NCBI GenBank assembly: GCA_036733345.1
Contig: DAINAR010000015.1
Location: 1 to 62,245, forward strand
Origin: JAFGMQ01 sp036733345
GTDB taxonomy: Bacteria > Desulfobacterota > DSM-4660 > Desulfatiglandales > Desulfatiglandaceae
Length of the DNA stretch: 62,245 nt
Direction of reading: 5' to 3'
Shown: positions 53,630 through 62,226 of the stretch, in pieces
Layout: every line of letters begins with the position of its first letter
How positions within the stretch are numbered: position 1 is the first letter of the stretch
Notes under the pieces: model-generated
The model's input: the letters and a program-made list of their open reading frames with translations, nothing else
The model's database searches: none
What the model was told of the DNA's origin: nothing
Position numbers and translations under genes: made by a program

Positions 53630-54565
53630 ATGTCGGATTTTTCTGGATGCCAACGGATTATTGAAAATATTTCAAGGGTTATAGTAGGGAAACGGGATGT
53701 GATTGAATTGCTGCTGGTGGCGTTGCTGGGTGACGGTCATGTCCTGCTGGAGGACGTGCCGGGCCTTGGAAAGACATTGCTGGCCAAGGCTCTTGCACGA
53801 AGTATTGGCGGAACATTCAAGCGTGTTCAATTCACCCCTGATCTTTTGCCGTCCGATATAACAGGATTTAATGTATATAACCAGCAGTCCGGAATGTTTA
53901 TCTTTCAGTCAGGCCCCGTGAAAACCAATGTGCTGGTGGCAGACGAGATAAACAGGACCATTCCCCGGACCCAGGCAAGTCTCCTGGAAAGTATGGAAGA
54001 GCGACAGGTAACCGTAGACGGAAAAACTCATATCCTGCCCCAGCCGTTTTTTGTCATGGCAACCCAGAATCCTATTGAACTTGAAGGGACATTTCCTTTG
54101 CCCGAGGCGCAGCTGGATCGATTTCTCCTCAAGATCCATCTGGGATATCCTGACAGGACCGAAGAAATTTCCATACTTGACCGCTTTCAGGAGGATGATC
54201 CCCTGCCCGGCCTGAACCCGGTTACTGAGCCTGAAGATATAGTCGAACTGCAGCAGATAAGAAAAAAGGTCCTGGTCTCCCGCCCGGTGCAGGAGTATAT
54301 CACCGATATTGTGAGGGCCACGCGCGAGACCGCCGCCCTGCGCTACGGGGCGAGCCCCAGGGGGTCTTTAGGCCTGATGCGTTCGGGTCAGGCTCTTGCC
54401 GCCCTCAGAGGCCGGGACTATGTGCTTCCCGATGACATAAAAAATCTTGCAGGGCCTGTCCTTGCCCATCGACTGATAGTCAGAGAAGAGGAGAGACTGA
54501 GGGGAGTCAGGGCTGAAGATGTCCTCGAAGAGATTATAGGTCAGCAGCCTGTCCCTGCGATATAG
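53630..54565 (+). CDS. MoxR family AAA+ ATPase
   Basis: A 311-residue AAA+ ATPase. Walker A is in EDVPGLGKTLLAKA near 41-54, Walker B in LVADEINRT near 103-111, and sensor and arginine-finger regions follow (VMATQNPIELEGTFPLPEAQ). MoxR proteins act as chaperones for metal-cofactor enzymes or VWA-domain proteins and are usually found with DUF58 genes, as here. TTGGAGA precedes the ATG. It starts a three-gene operon with spacings of 15 bp and a four-base overlap. Confidence 0.94.
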   Translation: MSDFSGCQRIIENISRVIVGKRDVIELLLVALLGDGHVLLEDVPGLGKTLLAKALARSIGGTFKRVQFTPDLLPSDITGFNVYNQQSGMFIFQSGPVKTNVLVADEINRTIPRTQASLLESMEERQVTVDGKTHILPQPFFVMATQNPIELEGTFPLPEAQLDRFLLKIHLGYPDRTEEISILDRFQEDDPLPGLNPVTEPEDIVELQQIRKKVLVSRPVQEYITDIVRATRETAALRYGASPRGSLGLMRSGQALAALRGRDYVLPDDIKNLAGPVLAHRLIVREEERLRGVRAEDVLEEIIGQQPVPAI

Positions 54566-54580
54566 ATTCAGGAAGAATCA

Positions 54581-55774
54581 ATGGTTCTTAGAGCACGCAT
54601 ATCTTCCATCTTTAATATTTTGTTATTACAATTTACTGCCGGAGTATTTCTCATTATAGCACTCCTGAACGGGCAGCGTGATCTGATCCTTTTAACAATA
54701 TTGATCCTGGCAGTCATGACAGGGGCAAGGCTTTGGAGTCGGCTCAGTCTTCGGGGCATATTAACCCGTTCAAGCGTGGACAGGTACAGGGCCTTCCCGG
54801 ATGAAACACTTCATTTTGATATACATGCTGAGAACAGGAAATGGCTCCCTGTCAAGCTATATATGGACATGCCTTCTGAAGGTACACTTGAAAGGATTAC
54901 CAGGGAGGGTTTTAATAATGAATGCAGCCTGTTATGGTATCAGAAGACCCATTTTCAGTGGGAGTTCGCATGCCGGAACAGGGGTGTTCATCAGGTAGGT
55001 CCTCCCCGTATTGAAGCAGGTGATCTTTTTGGCTTTTTTTCAAGGATGAACAAAGAGGAAAAAGAGCCTGTTCACGTGATTGTGTACCCCAGGCTTATAC
55101 CCTTAAAGAGTTTTTCATTTCCGCGGAAAGATTTTTTCGGTGAGCCGGGCGCCAGGAGCCCGGTTCAGGACCCCATATACATACTGGGTACCAGGGACTA
55201 CCAGCACTGGCAGCCGGCCAGGTATATCCACTGGAAGGCAAGCGCACGCCACAACAGGCTTCAGGAAAAGGTATTCGAACCATCCGCACAGGAAAAGGTC
55301 CTTCTTATGGTGGACGTGGCACGTTTTAAGGAGAACAGCGCTGTCGATGAGTTTGAGCGGACACTTGAAGCAGTAGCATCCCTGGCCGTCCAGTGCGATG
55401 ACAAAGGATACGCACTGGGGTTCCTAACTAACGGGATTGTAACGGGAGGGTCCAGTTTTGTGCCTGTGTCAAGGGGACAGAAGCAGCTCTCCGCAATCCT
55501 GGAAACCCTCGCCCGCCTCAAGATAGAATCCTCCGGTGCATTTACGGATGTATTGCTCTATGGTCTTTCATTTTCCTGGGGAATAAGTGCCGTATGCTTT
55601 TCGTATATGGCGGATAAGACCCTTCATAACCTTGAAGACTTCTTTTTGCATCGACGGATGCCTGTAACCTTTGTGTTAAGCAAAATCCCTTCGGAAAATC
55701 AGGTATTCATGCGTGATATTAGAAAGAAGGTGCTCACTCTGGATGAGATATGTATGAAAGAACCCGGGAAATGA
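54581..55774 (+). CDS. DUF58 domain protein
   Basis: A 397-residue protein with two hydrophobic segments at the N-terminus (about 10-28 and 32-50). The DUF58 core is RDYQHWQPARYIHWKASARH near 205-224, with a VWA-like fold after it (LLMVDVAR near 243-250). Members are membrane-anchored partners of MoxR; some read as VWA proteins lacking a full MIDAS. AGGAAG precedes the ATG. Its stop overlaps the next gene's start (ATGA). Confidence 0.92.
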   Translation: MVLRARISSIFNILLLQFTAGVFLIIALLNGQRDLILLTILILAVMTGARLWSRLSLRGILTRSSVDRYRAFPDETLHFDIHAENRKWLPVKLYMDMPSEGTLERITREGFNNECSLLWYQKTHFQWEFACRNRGVHQVGPPRIEAGDLFGFFSRMNKEEKEPVHVIVYPRLIPLKSFSFPRKDFFGEPGARSPVQDPIYILGTRDYQHWQPARYIHWKASARHNRLQEKVFEPSAQEKVLLMVDVARFKENSAVDEFERTLEAVASLAVQCDDKGYALGFLTNGIVTGGSSFVPVSRGQKQLSAILETLARLKIESSGAFTDVLLYGLSFSWGISAVCFSYMADKTLHNLEDFFLHRRMPVTFVLSKIPSENQVFMRDIRKKVLTLDEICMKEPGK

Positions 55775-57195
55775 AAGCAAAAGAAAAGGCTTTACTGTGG
55801 TTGGCCCGGGGAGGCATGGAGCTTTGCTGGCTCTATGCCTGGGCAACCTTCACAATAAATGCAATACTGCACCGGCCTTTCCCTCTGCCCGAGGCGCTGG
55901 GGGCATTTATGGTAGCTGTCCTTTTTACCCTGCTGGTCAGGAGAAGGGGATGGCGTGTAATCATGAATCTAGGTATTCAGTTGCTTGGCTTTTTATTTGC
56001 CATATCCATTATTGTCTATTCATTTTCTGATCGTCTCTACCCCTATTTCGGCAGGGAATGGATAGTGGACTTTCTGAGCCGGTCTCGCAGTCCGGTTGAA
56101 TGGATTGTCCTGGTTATAACTTTGCTCTGGGCAGCCATTTTCTGGTTGAGCGGGATACTGTTCACGCTTCGATCTGCTGATTACAACAAGGTCTGCCACA
56201 GGTTTGATCTGGGTGTGGCAGCTTTTTTCTGCCTTTTCCTGCTGAAGCTCCTTATAAAGATAAAAGGGGGTCTTAATGTTCCGGATACGGTGAGTGAGTT
56301 CCTGATTTTTCCCTTCTTTATCTTCGGGCTCCTTGCGGTAGGCATTGCAAACAGCAGAAACAGCGTTCAGAAAGACTTTATATCAGGGTTTCGCGGAATA
56401 GGTTTGAGTGTGGGTTTTTCAGTTATTATGCTGAGCTTCGGGCTGGCGCTGGTATTGTTTTTTCTCCCTTATTTAACAGCGGCTGCTGAGGTGGGATATA
56501 CTGCCTTAAAAAAGGCAGTCGGCCCGCTGAGCCCCTATGTTATATCAGTTATAAGGTTTATATTTACACCGAGGATTATGTCCAGACAAAGGGCAGACCA
56601 GTCATCCAGTGACAGCAGTATTGATTTTGGGGAGTTCGGGGGGGAGCAGAGCTGGTGGAGTATTCTGATAGAGAAGATATTAGGCTGGTCCCTTTTCAGT
56701 GTCTTCGGCCTTCTTATCATTTTCGCTTTTTGCATCGGCATGTGGTACCTTATCAGATGGCTGCTTTCAAGGTCTGCTCCGGCACAGATAAAGCAGGGCA
56801 GTCAATTTTCATTTCATGTGTTCATCCTGCGACTGAAGGAAGCATTATCGGTATTGTGGGAATGGATATACAGGGGGATAAGGGGCTATGCAGATGTCGG
56901 CCAGCTCTTTGGTGCGGTCATGCGATGGGGAAGGCGGAGCGGCATGCCTAAGATTATCAGTGAAACACCCCTTGAATACGGTTTGAGGTTGAAGAAGTGC
57001 TTTCCGTTTTTGGAGGGGGAGATTGAAGTAATCGTGGATGCATTCAATCATGAGGTATACGGCGGGATGTCGCTTACAGATGAGGAGTTTCGTTCAGCAA
57101 AGACGGCATGGACAAGACTGCGCAGCCCTCGCCACTGGCCCTCACGTTTCAAGAGCCTGTTTTTTGCAGATGCGAAGCAGGGCTGGACAGATTAG
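55771..57195 (+). CDS. Membrane protein with DUF4129 C-terminal domain
   Basis: A protein of 474 residues with several N-terminal membrane helices (about 15-230), a short extracytoplasmic or loop region, another helix near 300-325, and a C-terminal cytoplasmic DUF4129 segment (about 395-455; TPLEYGLRLKK and DAFNHEVYGG). Genes after MoxR-DUF58 usually encode TgpA-like proteins with a transglutaminase core between membrane and DUF4129 parts; here I see no Cys-His-Asp core, so it looks like a transglutaminase-free version. The ATGA overlap supports 55771; an in-frame ATG at 55750 is the alternative. Confidence 0.82.
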   Translation: MKAKEKALLWLARGGMELCWLYAWATFTINAILHRPFPLPEALGAFMVAVLFTLLVRRRGWRVIMNLGIQLLGFLFAISIIVYSFSDRLYPYFGREWIVDFLSRSRSPVEWIVLVITLLWAAIFWLSGILFTLRSADYNKVCHRFDLGVAAFFCLFLLKLLIKIKGGLNVPDTVSEFLIFPFFIFGLLAVGIANSRNSVQKDFISGFRGIGLSVGFSVIMLSFGLALVLFFLPYLTAAAEVGYTALKKAVGPLSPYVISVIRFIFTPRIMSRQRADQSSSDSSIDFGEFGGEQSWWSILIEKILGWSLFSVFGLLIIFAFCIGMWYLIRWLLSRSAPAQIKQGSQFSFHVFILRLKEALSVLWEWIYRGIRGYADVGQLFGAVMRWGRRSGMPKIISETPLEYGLRLKKCFPFLEGEIEVIVDAFNHEVYGGMSLTDEEFRSAKTAWTRLRSPRHWPSRFKSLFFADAKQGWTD

Positions 57196-58032
57196 TATCC
57201 TGCCGTCCCAGCCGGAGGCTGGTGAACCCGCCATAAAAACGGCGGGTAAAATTTCTGTTTCGGAATCCAGCCCAGAATAATAATTCCATAATCCCAGCAC
57301 CGCACCAAATGTGTAATAAATTGCAGCGGGAATCCCATCAAAGAAGATCATGCCTTGATGTGAATCAGGGCAATTTAAAATCCATTTGACAACTCGATTT
57401 AATCGTGGTTTAATCTCTTTATCTTTTTATTAAACTCGATTTAGAGATTCTCTCAGGTTCATACCTTTTCAATCATAGATTGGTTGTCTTCCTGTAATTT
57501 AGGTCTAATTGGCACTTAATCCGCCAGCCAGCCAAAGGCTGGTAAAAGGCGGACGAGGGTTTAATTCCCAGCCCCTTGGGGTGTTCAATGCTTTTCAAGA
57601 TACCCCGTACTTGCGGCGGGTGAGTTCATTTCCAGTCAAATATAAGAGCATTTGATTTGTTTTAAAAATATTATTGATCGCAATATCAAAGAACTATTTA
57701 AGACTCCTCTGGAATTTATAGAAAATCAGTTCAATAGCGCAGGTTGAGAATAGCCGTGAGGTGTTATACTAAGTTATTTACTATTCAAGATTTGACACAG
57801 AATACGTTAGCTTACTGCTATCTGCTATGTATGTCAACTATTGGAACTGCTTAAAAACTTGTGATATGCATTTGATATACAATATTTTCAGTAAGTTGTG
57901 ATAATGGCAAGAAATCACAGGTTTTGACAAACTCGACTTTCATAAATTATTCCTGATATAAATGAATTAGGTTATCATTTTAATTTTTGGCATTTGGTCT
58001 GATTTCCCCGTGTTAGGAAGGAGATGTTATTT
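57196..58032. other. Long intergenic region with hairpin-forming repeats
   Basis: This gap of 837 bp has no gene. Immediately after the DUF4129 gene are two strong hairpins: CCAGCCGGAGGCTGG near 57212 and CCCGCC...GGCGGG near 57228-57247, which may terminate the operon. A third (CCGCCAGCCAGCC...GGCTGG...GGCGG) lies at 57521-57552, and a CCCCGTACTTGCGGCGGG near 57604. TTGACA at 57386 with TTTAAT at 57409 (17-base spacer) is a possible promoter but faces a 620-bp empty stretch. The last 350 bp are AT-rich. Confidence 0.55.
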
Positions 58033-58950
58033 ATGGTCCCTCAAAATAATGCCTTATTAAAGTATTTATTGATAATTCTGTTGTGTTCCATTGCTGGAGG
58101 ATGCACTTCATCAGGTTCAACGAAACCTAATGAGCCATTTCATGGCTCGTATCCTGATTCATTTAAGGAAATAATAGAAAGAAATCCTTTACTCGCAAAG
58201 GAAATAGGTAAATTACCAGAAATTCAAGATGGAATTTCATCTGATGAAATAATCGTGTTGAAAAGATTGGGTAGTATATATAAAGAAAACCCAAAAGATT
58301 TTAATGGATTTTTTACTCAAATGTACCAGACTGGTTTATCGGAAGTTAGAAAGTATTGTTCGCCGTTGCAGGCCCTTTTTTGGCTTGTACAAGAAAATCC
58401 TGAGCTAGCCTACGAATGTATCAAAGAAAAAGAACTCAAATCGTTGCTATGGGCGGCCTGGGACTATTCTGACAAATCAAAGTGGGGGAATCCACAAGAT
58501 ATCATGGATCGTTTAAACTCTCCGGAGTTGTTTGAATATTGGTTCAGGATAAATTTCAGATATGATTGGAGTAAATTACCTATAAGTGATCCTATGTCTG
58601 CTCTTCAACCGGCGAAACGATCACTCATAAAAAAGAAGGGTGTCTGTACTGACGCCGCCTACCTCGCTTTCACATGCCTTGGTAGAGCTGGTTACGAAAC
58701 AATCCCTCTCCGGTCCTATTTTTTCAAAAAATCGAGTCAACATCCATTAGGGGGTTTCGTGGGCCACACCATTTGTGTCATAAAAAAAGGGAATGAGTTT
58801 TTCATAGCAGGAGATACAAATTTATTTGAAATGACGAAACGTCCATTTAGAGATCTAAAAGAAATAGCAGAATATATGGCAGCGTGCCACGGGTGCTCCT
58901 TAGATGGTTTTACTACCGGTTTTAACGCATTTTACCGTTTGAGGTGGTAG
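58033..58950 (+). CDS. Lipoprotein with transglutaminase-like domain
   Basis: A 305-residue exported protein. A lipoprotein signal ends in the lipobox IAGGC (Cys near 23). The C-terminal half has a Cys-His-Asp pattern typical of transglutaminase-like/cysteine peptidase folds: KKGVCTDAAYLAFTCL near 204-219 (Cys), GFVGHTICVIKKG near 241-253 (His) and FIAGDTNLFEM (Asp). The part before it is unrecognised. SD AGGAAGGAG at 58015-58023 is too close to an ATG at 58024, so I use ATG 58033. The last 80 bp lie in the 512-bp repeat, so a copy of its 3' end recurs at 60553. Confidence 0.75.
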   Translation: MVPQNNALLKYLLIILLCSIAGGCTSSGSTKPNEPFHGSYPDSFKEIIERNPLLAKEIGKLPEIQDGISSDEIIVLKRLGSIYKENPKDFNGFFTQMYQTGLSEVRKYCSPLQALFWLVQENPELAYECIKEKELKSLLWAAWDYSDKSKWGNPQDIMDRLNSPELFEYWFRINFRYDWSKLPISDPMSALQPAKRSLIKKKGVCTDAAYLAFTCLGRAGYETIPLRSYFFKKSSQHPLGGFVGHTICVIKKGNEFFIAGDTNLFEMTKRPFRDLKEIAEYMAACHGCSLDGFTTGFNAFYRLRW

Positions 58951-59382
58951 TGTAATCTTTATTGTGTGAAATTTTAAGTGGGTGAAAAAATGCGCATTTC
59001 CTTTATGGTGAATTTAACTTCAAAGTGTACCACTTAAGATAACAGTAGGAAATGACGGGATTTCTGGTAGTGTAGGAAATTCGACTAACCTAACACCAGA
59101 AGGAGCCTGTCATGCCTTATACCCATTTTACAGAAAATGAGAGATATGTCATCAGTCATTTAACGTATGCAGAATTCAGCCTGCGAGAGATTGCCAGAAG
59201 GATAAACCGACACCATACGAACGTTAGCAGGGAACTCAAACGAAATGACGACCCAGACGCATTTTGAGAAAGCGGATGAGAACACAAAACTTTAATATCA
59301 ACATGTTGGGCAATATGATTTGCCTTGACCCCCAAGGCCAATTTCTCCTATACTCCTTTCTGAAAAGCGAGTTCTTATCAAT
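58871..59382. repeat. 512-bp direct repeat, copy A
   Basis: From AATATATGG at 58871 to TTATCAAT at 59382 the sequence is, as far as I can read, identical to 60553-61064 in the same orientation. It covers the last 80 bp of the transglutaminase-like gene, a non-coding stretch, the first 51 codons of an IS30-type transposase and about 115 bp after it. To the right of copy A the GC-richer insert starts. Confidence 0.9.
59112..59267 (+). pseudogene. Truncated IS30-type transposase start, copy A
   Basis: The 51-residue frame MPYTHFTENERYVISHLT...SLREIARRINRHHTNVSREL is the helix-turn-helix N-terminus of IS30-family transposases. After RN it departs from the family (DDPDAF) and stops, so the catalytic DDE part is missing. 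TGTAGGAAATTCGACTAACC at 59071 could be the left terminal repeat. AAGGAG precedes the ATG. The peptide could still bind the terminal repeat, but this is a broken element. Confidence 0.8.
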
Positions 59383-59413
59383 AAACACTGAAAAAAGAAC
59401 AGGAGCAGGCGTA

Positions 59414-60292
59414 ATGGAGCTGAACTCAGAATTTGCCGGAACGCGTCTCAAGGATTACGAGCTTACGGTTACCTGGCGCGATACCATGAACTACGCGGCT
59501 TCAATAGAGGACAACAATCCCGCGTATTTCGATGATGAGTCCCCTGACGGCATCATTGCCCCGCCAATGTACAGTGTGGCGGCCACATGGCCGGTATCCG
59601 AACGGATCGGGGAATTCATTGACGCGGCTGATTTCCCTCAGGAGGTAATCGCCACACAGGTTCACTATACCGAGCACCTGATCTTTCACAGCACCATACG
59701 CCCGGGCTCAAGGCTCACCATACAGGGAACACTGGCGGCCATTCTGCCCCACAGGGCCGGGACCCACGTAGTAATACGCTTTGATGCCAGCGATGCGGAT
59801 GGAGCTCCCGTGTTCACCGAGTACATAGGAGGGCTCATGCGCGGGGTTAAATGCGCCGGTGAAGGCAGAGGCGGCGAAATCCTCCCCCCTGTTCCGGACG
59901 CCCCGGGCGGCGGCGATCCCCTGTGGGAATCCCCTATCAGCATTGATCCGCTCAGGCCCTTTGTCTATGACGGCTGCACAGGGATATTCTTTCCGATCCA
60001 CACCTCGGTAAATTTTGCGCACAGGGTCGGGCTCCCGGGCATCATACTCCAGGGCACCGCGACCCTGGCCTACGCGGTCCGTGAGATCACGAACAGGGAA
60101 GCGGGAAGCGACCCGCGCTCCGTTGCGGAGATCGCCTGCCGCTATACCAGCATGGTGCTCCCAGGAAGTGACATATCAGTACGGTGTACCGGAAGAAACA
60201 GGACAGAGGGGGGAGACGGGGTTTTCTTTGAGGTACTTAACAGCATTGGGGAACGGGCCATAAGCCGCGGATACATGAAGCTCCGTTCGTGA
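59414..60292 (+). CDS. MaoC-like (double hot-dog) dehydratase family protein
   Basis: A 292-residue protein. The N-terminal hot-dog half has EDNNPAYFDD near 36-45 and IIAPPMYSVAATWP; the C-terminal half has FFPIHTSVNFAHRVGLPGII near 195-215 with LQGTATLAYAVRE, the MaoC/FAS1-type hydratase segment. Such proteins hydrate enoyl-CoA or hydroxyacyl-CoA compounds. Codon use is clearly GC-richer than in neighbours, which points to transfer. AGGAG at 59401-59405 supports the ATG at 59414; the frame is open upstream into the repeat (from 59264), but that extension is not part of the family. A terminator follows. Confidence 0.85.
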   Translation: MELNSEFAGTRLKDYELTVTWRDTMNYAASIEDNNPAYFDDESPDGIIAPPMYSVAATWPVSERIGEFIDAADFPQEVIATQVHYTEHLIFHSTIRPGSRLTIQGTLAAILPHRAGTHVVIRFDASDADGAPVFTEYIGGLMRGVKCAGEGRGGEILPPVPDAPGGGDPLWESPISIDPLRPFVYDGCTGIFFPIHTSVNFAHRVGLPGIILQGTATLAYAVREITNREAGSDPRSVAEIACRYTSMVLPGSDISVRCTGRNRTEGGDGVFFEVLNSIGERAISRGYMKLRS

Positions 60293-60302
60293 TACAAAAG
60301 AG

Positions 60303-60331
60303 GCGGGACTTCCGAAAGGGTCCCGCTTTTT
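60303..60331 (+). terminator. Rho-independent terminator of the MaoC-like gene
   Basis: GCGGGAC at 60303-60309 pairs with GTCCCGC at 60320-60326 across a ten-base loop, followed by TTTTT at 60327-60331. It lies ten bases after the MaoC-like stop and shows that the insert brought its own transcription unit. Confidence 0.85.
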
Positions 60332-60435
60332 ACTTGCATTTTTAACACCCTGGCACATTCTGATCATTCATGCGTCAGAAGAAACGGCCGGCAAACTGCA
60401 TGAAGACCGCATAGACCCGAGGATTAAGCAGCACC

Positions 60436-60585
60436 ATGAGCAACACGGAAAAAATTTCCCTTCCGGAAAAACTGAAAAACCGACTCTATCCCGCAGTGCT
60501 CGAGCTATTTTCGGACAACGATTTCCACCAGGTCAACATGCGGGAAATTTACAATATATGGCAGCGTGCCACGGGTGCTCCTTAG
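60436..60585 (+). pseudogene. TetR-type regulator cut off by the repeat
   Basis: The frame starts MSNTEKISLPEKLKNRLYPA and continues VLELFSDNDFHQVNMREIY, the typical first helices of a TetR-family DNA-binding domain. After MREIY at 60552 it crosses into copy B of the repeat and ends within 11 codons (NIWQRATGAP, stop 60583-60585). The rest of the regulator is missing, so the insert boundary breaks this gene. Codon use matches the GC-rich MaoC-like gene. Only the first 38-40 residues are native. Confidence 0.75.
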
Positions 60586-61064
60586 ATGGTTTTACTACCG
60601 GTTTTAACGCATTTTACCGTTTGAGGTGGTAGTGTAATCTTTATTGTGTGAAATTTTAAGTGGGTGAAAAAATGCGCATTTCCTTTATGGTGAATTTAAC
60701 TTCAAAGTGTACCACTTAAGATAACAGTAGGAAATGACGGGATTTCTGGTAGTGTAGGAAATTCGACTAACCTAACACCAGAAGGAGCCTGTCATGCCTT
60801 ATACCCATTTTACAGAAAATGAGAGATATGTCATCAGTCATTTAACGTATGCAGAATTCAGCCTGCGAGAGATTGCCAGAAGGATAAACCGACACCATAC
60901 GAACGTTAGCAGGGAACTCAAACGAAATGACGACCCAGACGCATTTTGAGAAAGCGGATGAGAACACAAAACTTTAATATCAACATGTTGGGCAATATGA
61001 TTTGCCTTGACCCCCAAGGCCAATTTCTCCTATACTCCTTTCTGAAAAGCGAGTTCTTATCAAT
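60553..61064. repeat. 512-bp direct repeat, copy B
   Basis: This is the second copy of 58871-59382, offset by exactly 1682 bp. It follows the broken TetR gene and precedes the lipoprotein gene at 61212. The 28-codon tail of the transglutaminase-like gene here has no start of its own and is not expressed as a full protein. Confidence 0.9.
60794..60949 (+). pseudogene. Truncated IS30-type transposase start, copy B
   Basis: Identical to the frame at 59112-59267 (51 residues, helix-turn-helix part only), carried by the second repeat copy. The catalytic domain is missing here as well. Confidence 0.8.
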
Positions 61065-61211
61065 CAATGAGCGAAAATAGACGATTGGATGAAGGATACG
61101 AGTCCGGAGCTGGATCGAAGGCAGAGAATCAGGACATGCGACGGATTTCAAAATAGCCCCTAATACCATCATTTACCGAAGCGTTCTAAAGATGAGAAAA
61201 GCTCAGCTGTA

Positions 61212-62084
61212 ATGAAGAAGAGAACCCTATTGAAAGATAAATACAAAAATGTTCAAATGTTTATAGCTCTGTCAGGTTTAGGGGCAATTTTGGTTCTTTC
61301 TGGATGCACCTATTCTACAACCCATGTATACTCATCAATAGCACTTCAAGATCAAAATAAATTTAAGAATATTTTGGTACTGGCAGAAGCAACTGCAGGA
61401 TATGGGAAAACTAGGCAAAAAAAAGCTTTTGCATTTTGTCAAGCATCGAGCCAACAAATTATGGAAAGGTATATTCATCAGATTAAACCCTGTTTTGTTC
61501 AAAAAGGATATAATGTGGTGGATGTCATTCCTGTTGGATTGAATTTCTTGGGCCCTGTAGCCCGGGAATTTTATCCTGATCATTATATTGTGGAAGATTT
61601 CAAAGCACAGGAAACAAAAATCCTTGCAGGGGATAAAGACCAATATGTTTATATTTATAATAATAATTTGACTGAAACGGAAAAAGACGCCGTAAGACGG
61701 TTGGCTGTTGATATTGAAAAAGCTTGTTTGGCAAAAAACTGTAACAATTTTAGGTTTTCCATTATAGATTTAAAAACTATTGCCGAAAAAAGGGGCGCTG
61801 ACTCAATCTGTTTTGCAACTGGTTATGGTTACTATGAAACAGTAACTGGGGGAGACATAATTAAAAGTATAATTACTGGAACTTTATCCGGGGGGGGCAT
61901 TGGTGCAATATTGTTTCCAATAGGCTGCATAGCAAACCATTTAGAAACATTCACTGCTTTTTTAATTGATGTGGAAAGCGGAGAAATGGTATTCGAAGGC
62001 ACCCAAAATGTTGAAAATGAGGATAAAGAATTTGAAAAGGCGATTTCTGGTGTTCTCAATAAATTACCGTATAGAAATAAGTAG
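61212..62084 (+). CDS. Uncharacterised lipoprotein
   Basis: A 290-residue protein with a basic start (MKKRTLLKDKYKNV), a hydrophobic core and a lipobox LSGC near 29-32, so probably an outer-membrane-attached lipoprotein. The body contains several scattered Cys (for example ACLAKNCNN) and, near 215-240, a Gly-rich hydrophobic stretch (GTLSGGGIGAILFP) that could be a membrane-active segment. I recognise no family. There is no clear ribosome site before the ATG; MFIALSG at 61257 is an alternative. Base composition is AT-rich like the transglutaminase-like gene. Confidence 0.65.
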   Translation: MKKRTLLKDKYKNVQMFIALSGLGAILVLSGCTYSTTHVYSSIALQDQNKFKNILVLAEATAGYGKTRQKKAFAFCQASSQQIMERYIHQIKPCFVQKGYNVVDVIPVGLNFLGPVAREFYPDHYIVEDFKAQETKILAGDKDQYVYIYNNNLTETEKDAVRRLAVDIEKACLAKNCNNFRFSIIDLKTIAEKRGADSICFATGYGYYETVTGGDIIKSIITGTLSGGGIGAILFPIGCIANHLETFTAFLIDVESGEMVFEGTQNVENEDKEFEKAISGVLNKLPYRNK

Positions 62085-62190
62085 AGTCGGTTGTGGGGGA
62101 ATCGTGGTCACATCTTGATTAAAGTAATGAGCCTATCAAACTCATTTTTCAATATGGCTCTCAACTATTCTCAGCTGATGTTAAGTATGG

Positions 62191-62218
62191 TATAATGAAA
62201 TCAAACTGTTAATGGAGG
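62191..62218 (+). promoter_or_regulatory. -10 element and ribosome site before the gene at the right edge
   Basis: TATAAT at 62191-62196 is a perfect -10; no convincing -35 lies 17 bases upstream. GGAGG at 62214-62218 is a strong Shine-Dalgarno sequence eight bases before an ATG at 62227. Confidence 0.5.
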
Positions 62219-62226
62219 ATTTCATT

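Noticed and set aside
59264..59413. N-terminal extension of the MaoC-like protein into the repeat
   Set aside because: The extension is encoded by the 512-bp repeat that also occurs without the gene; the ribosome site at 59401 and the family N-terminus support the start at 59414.
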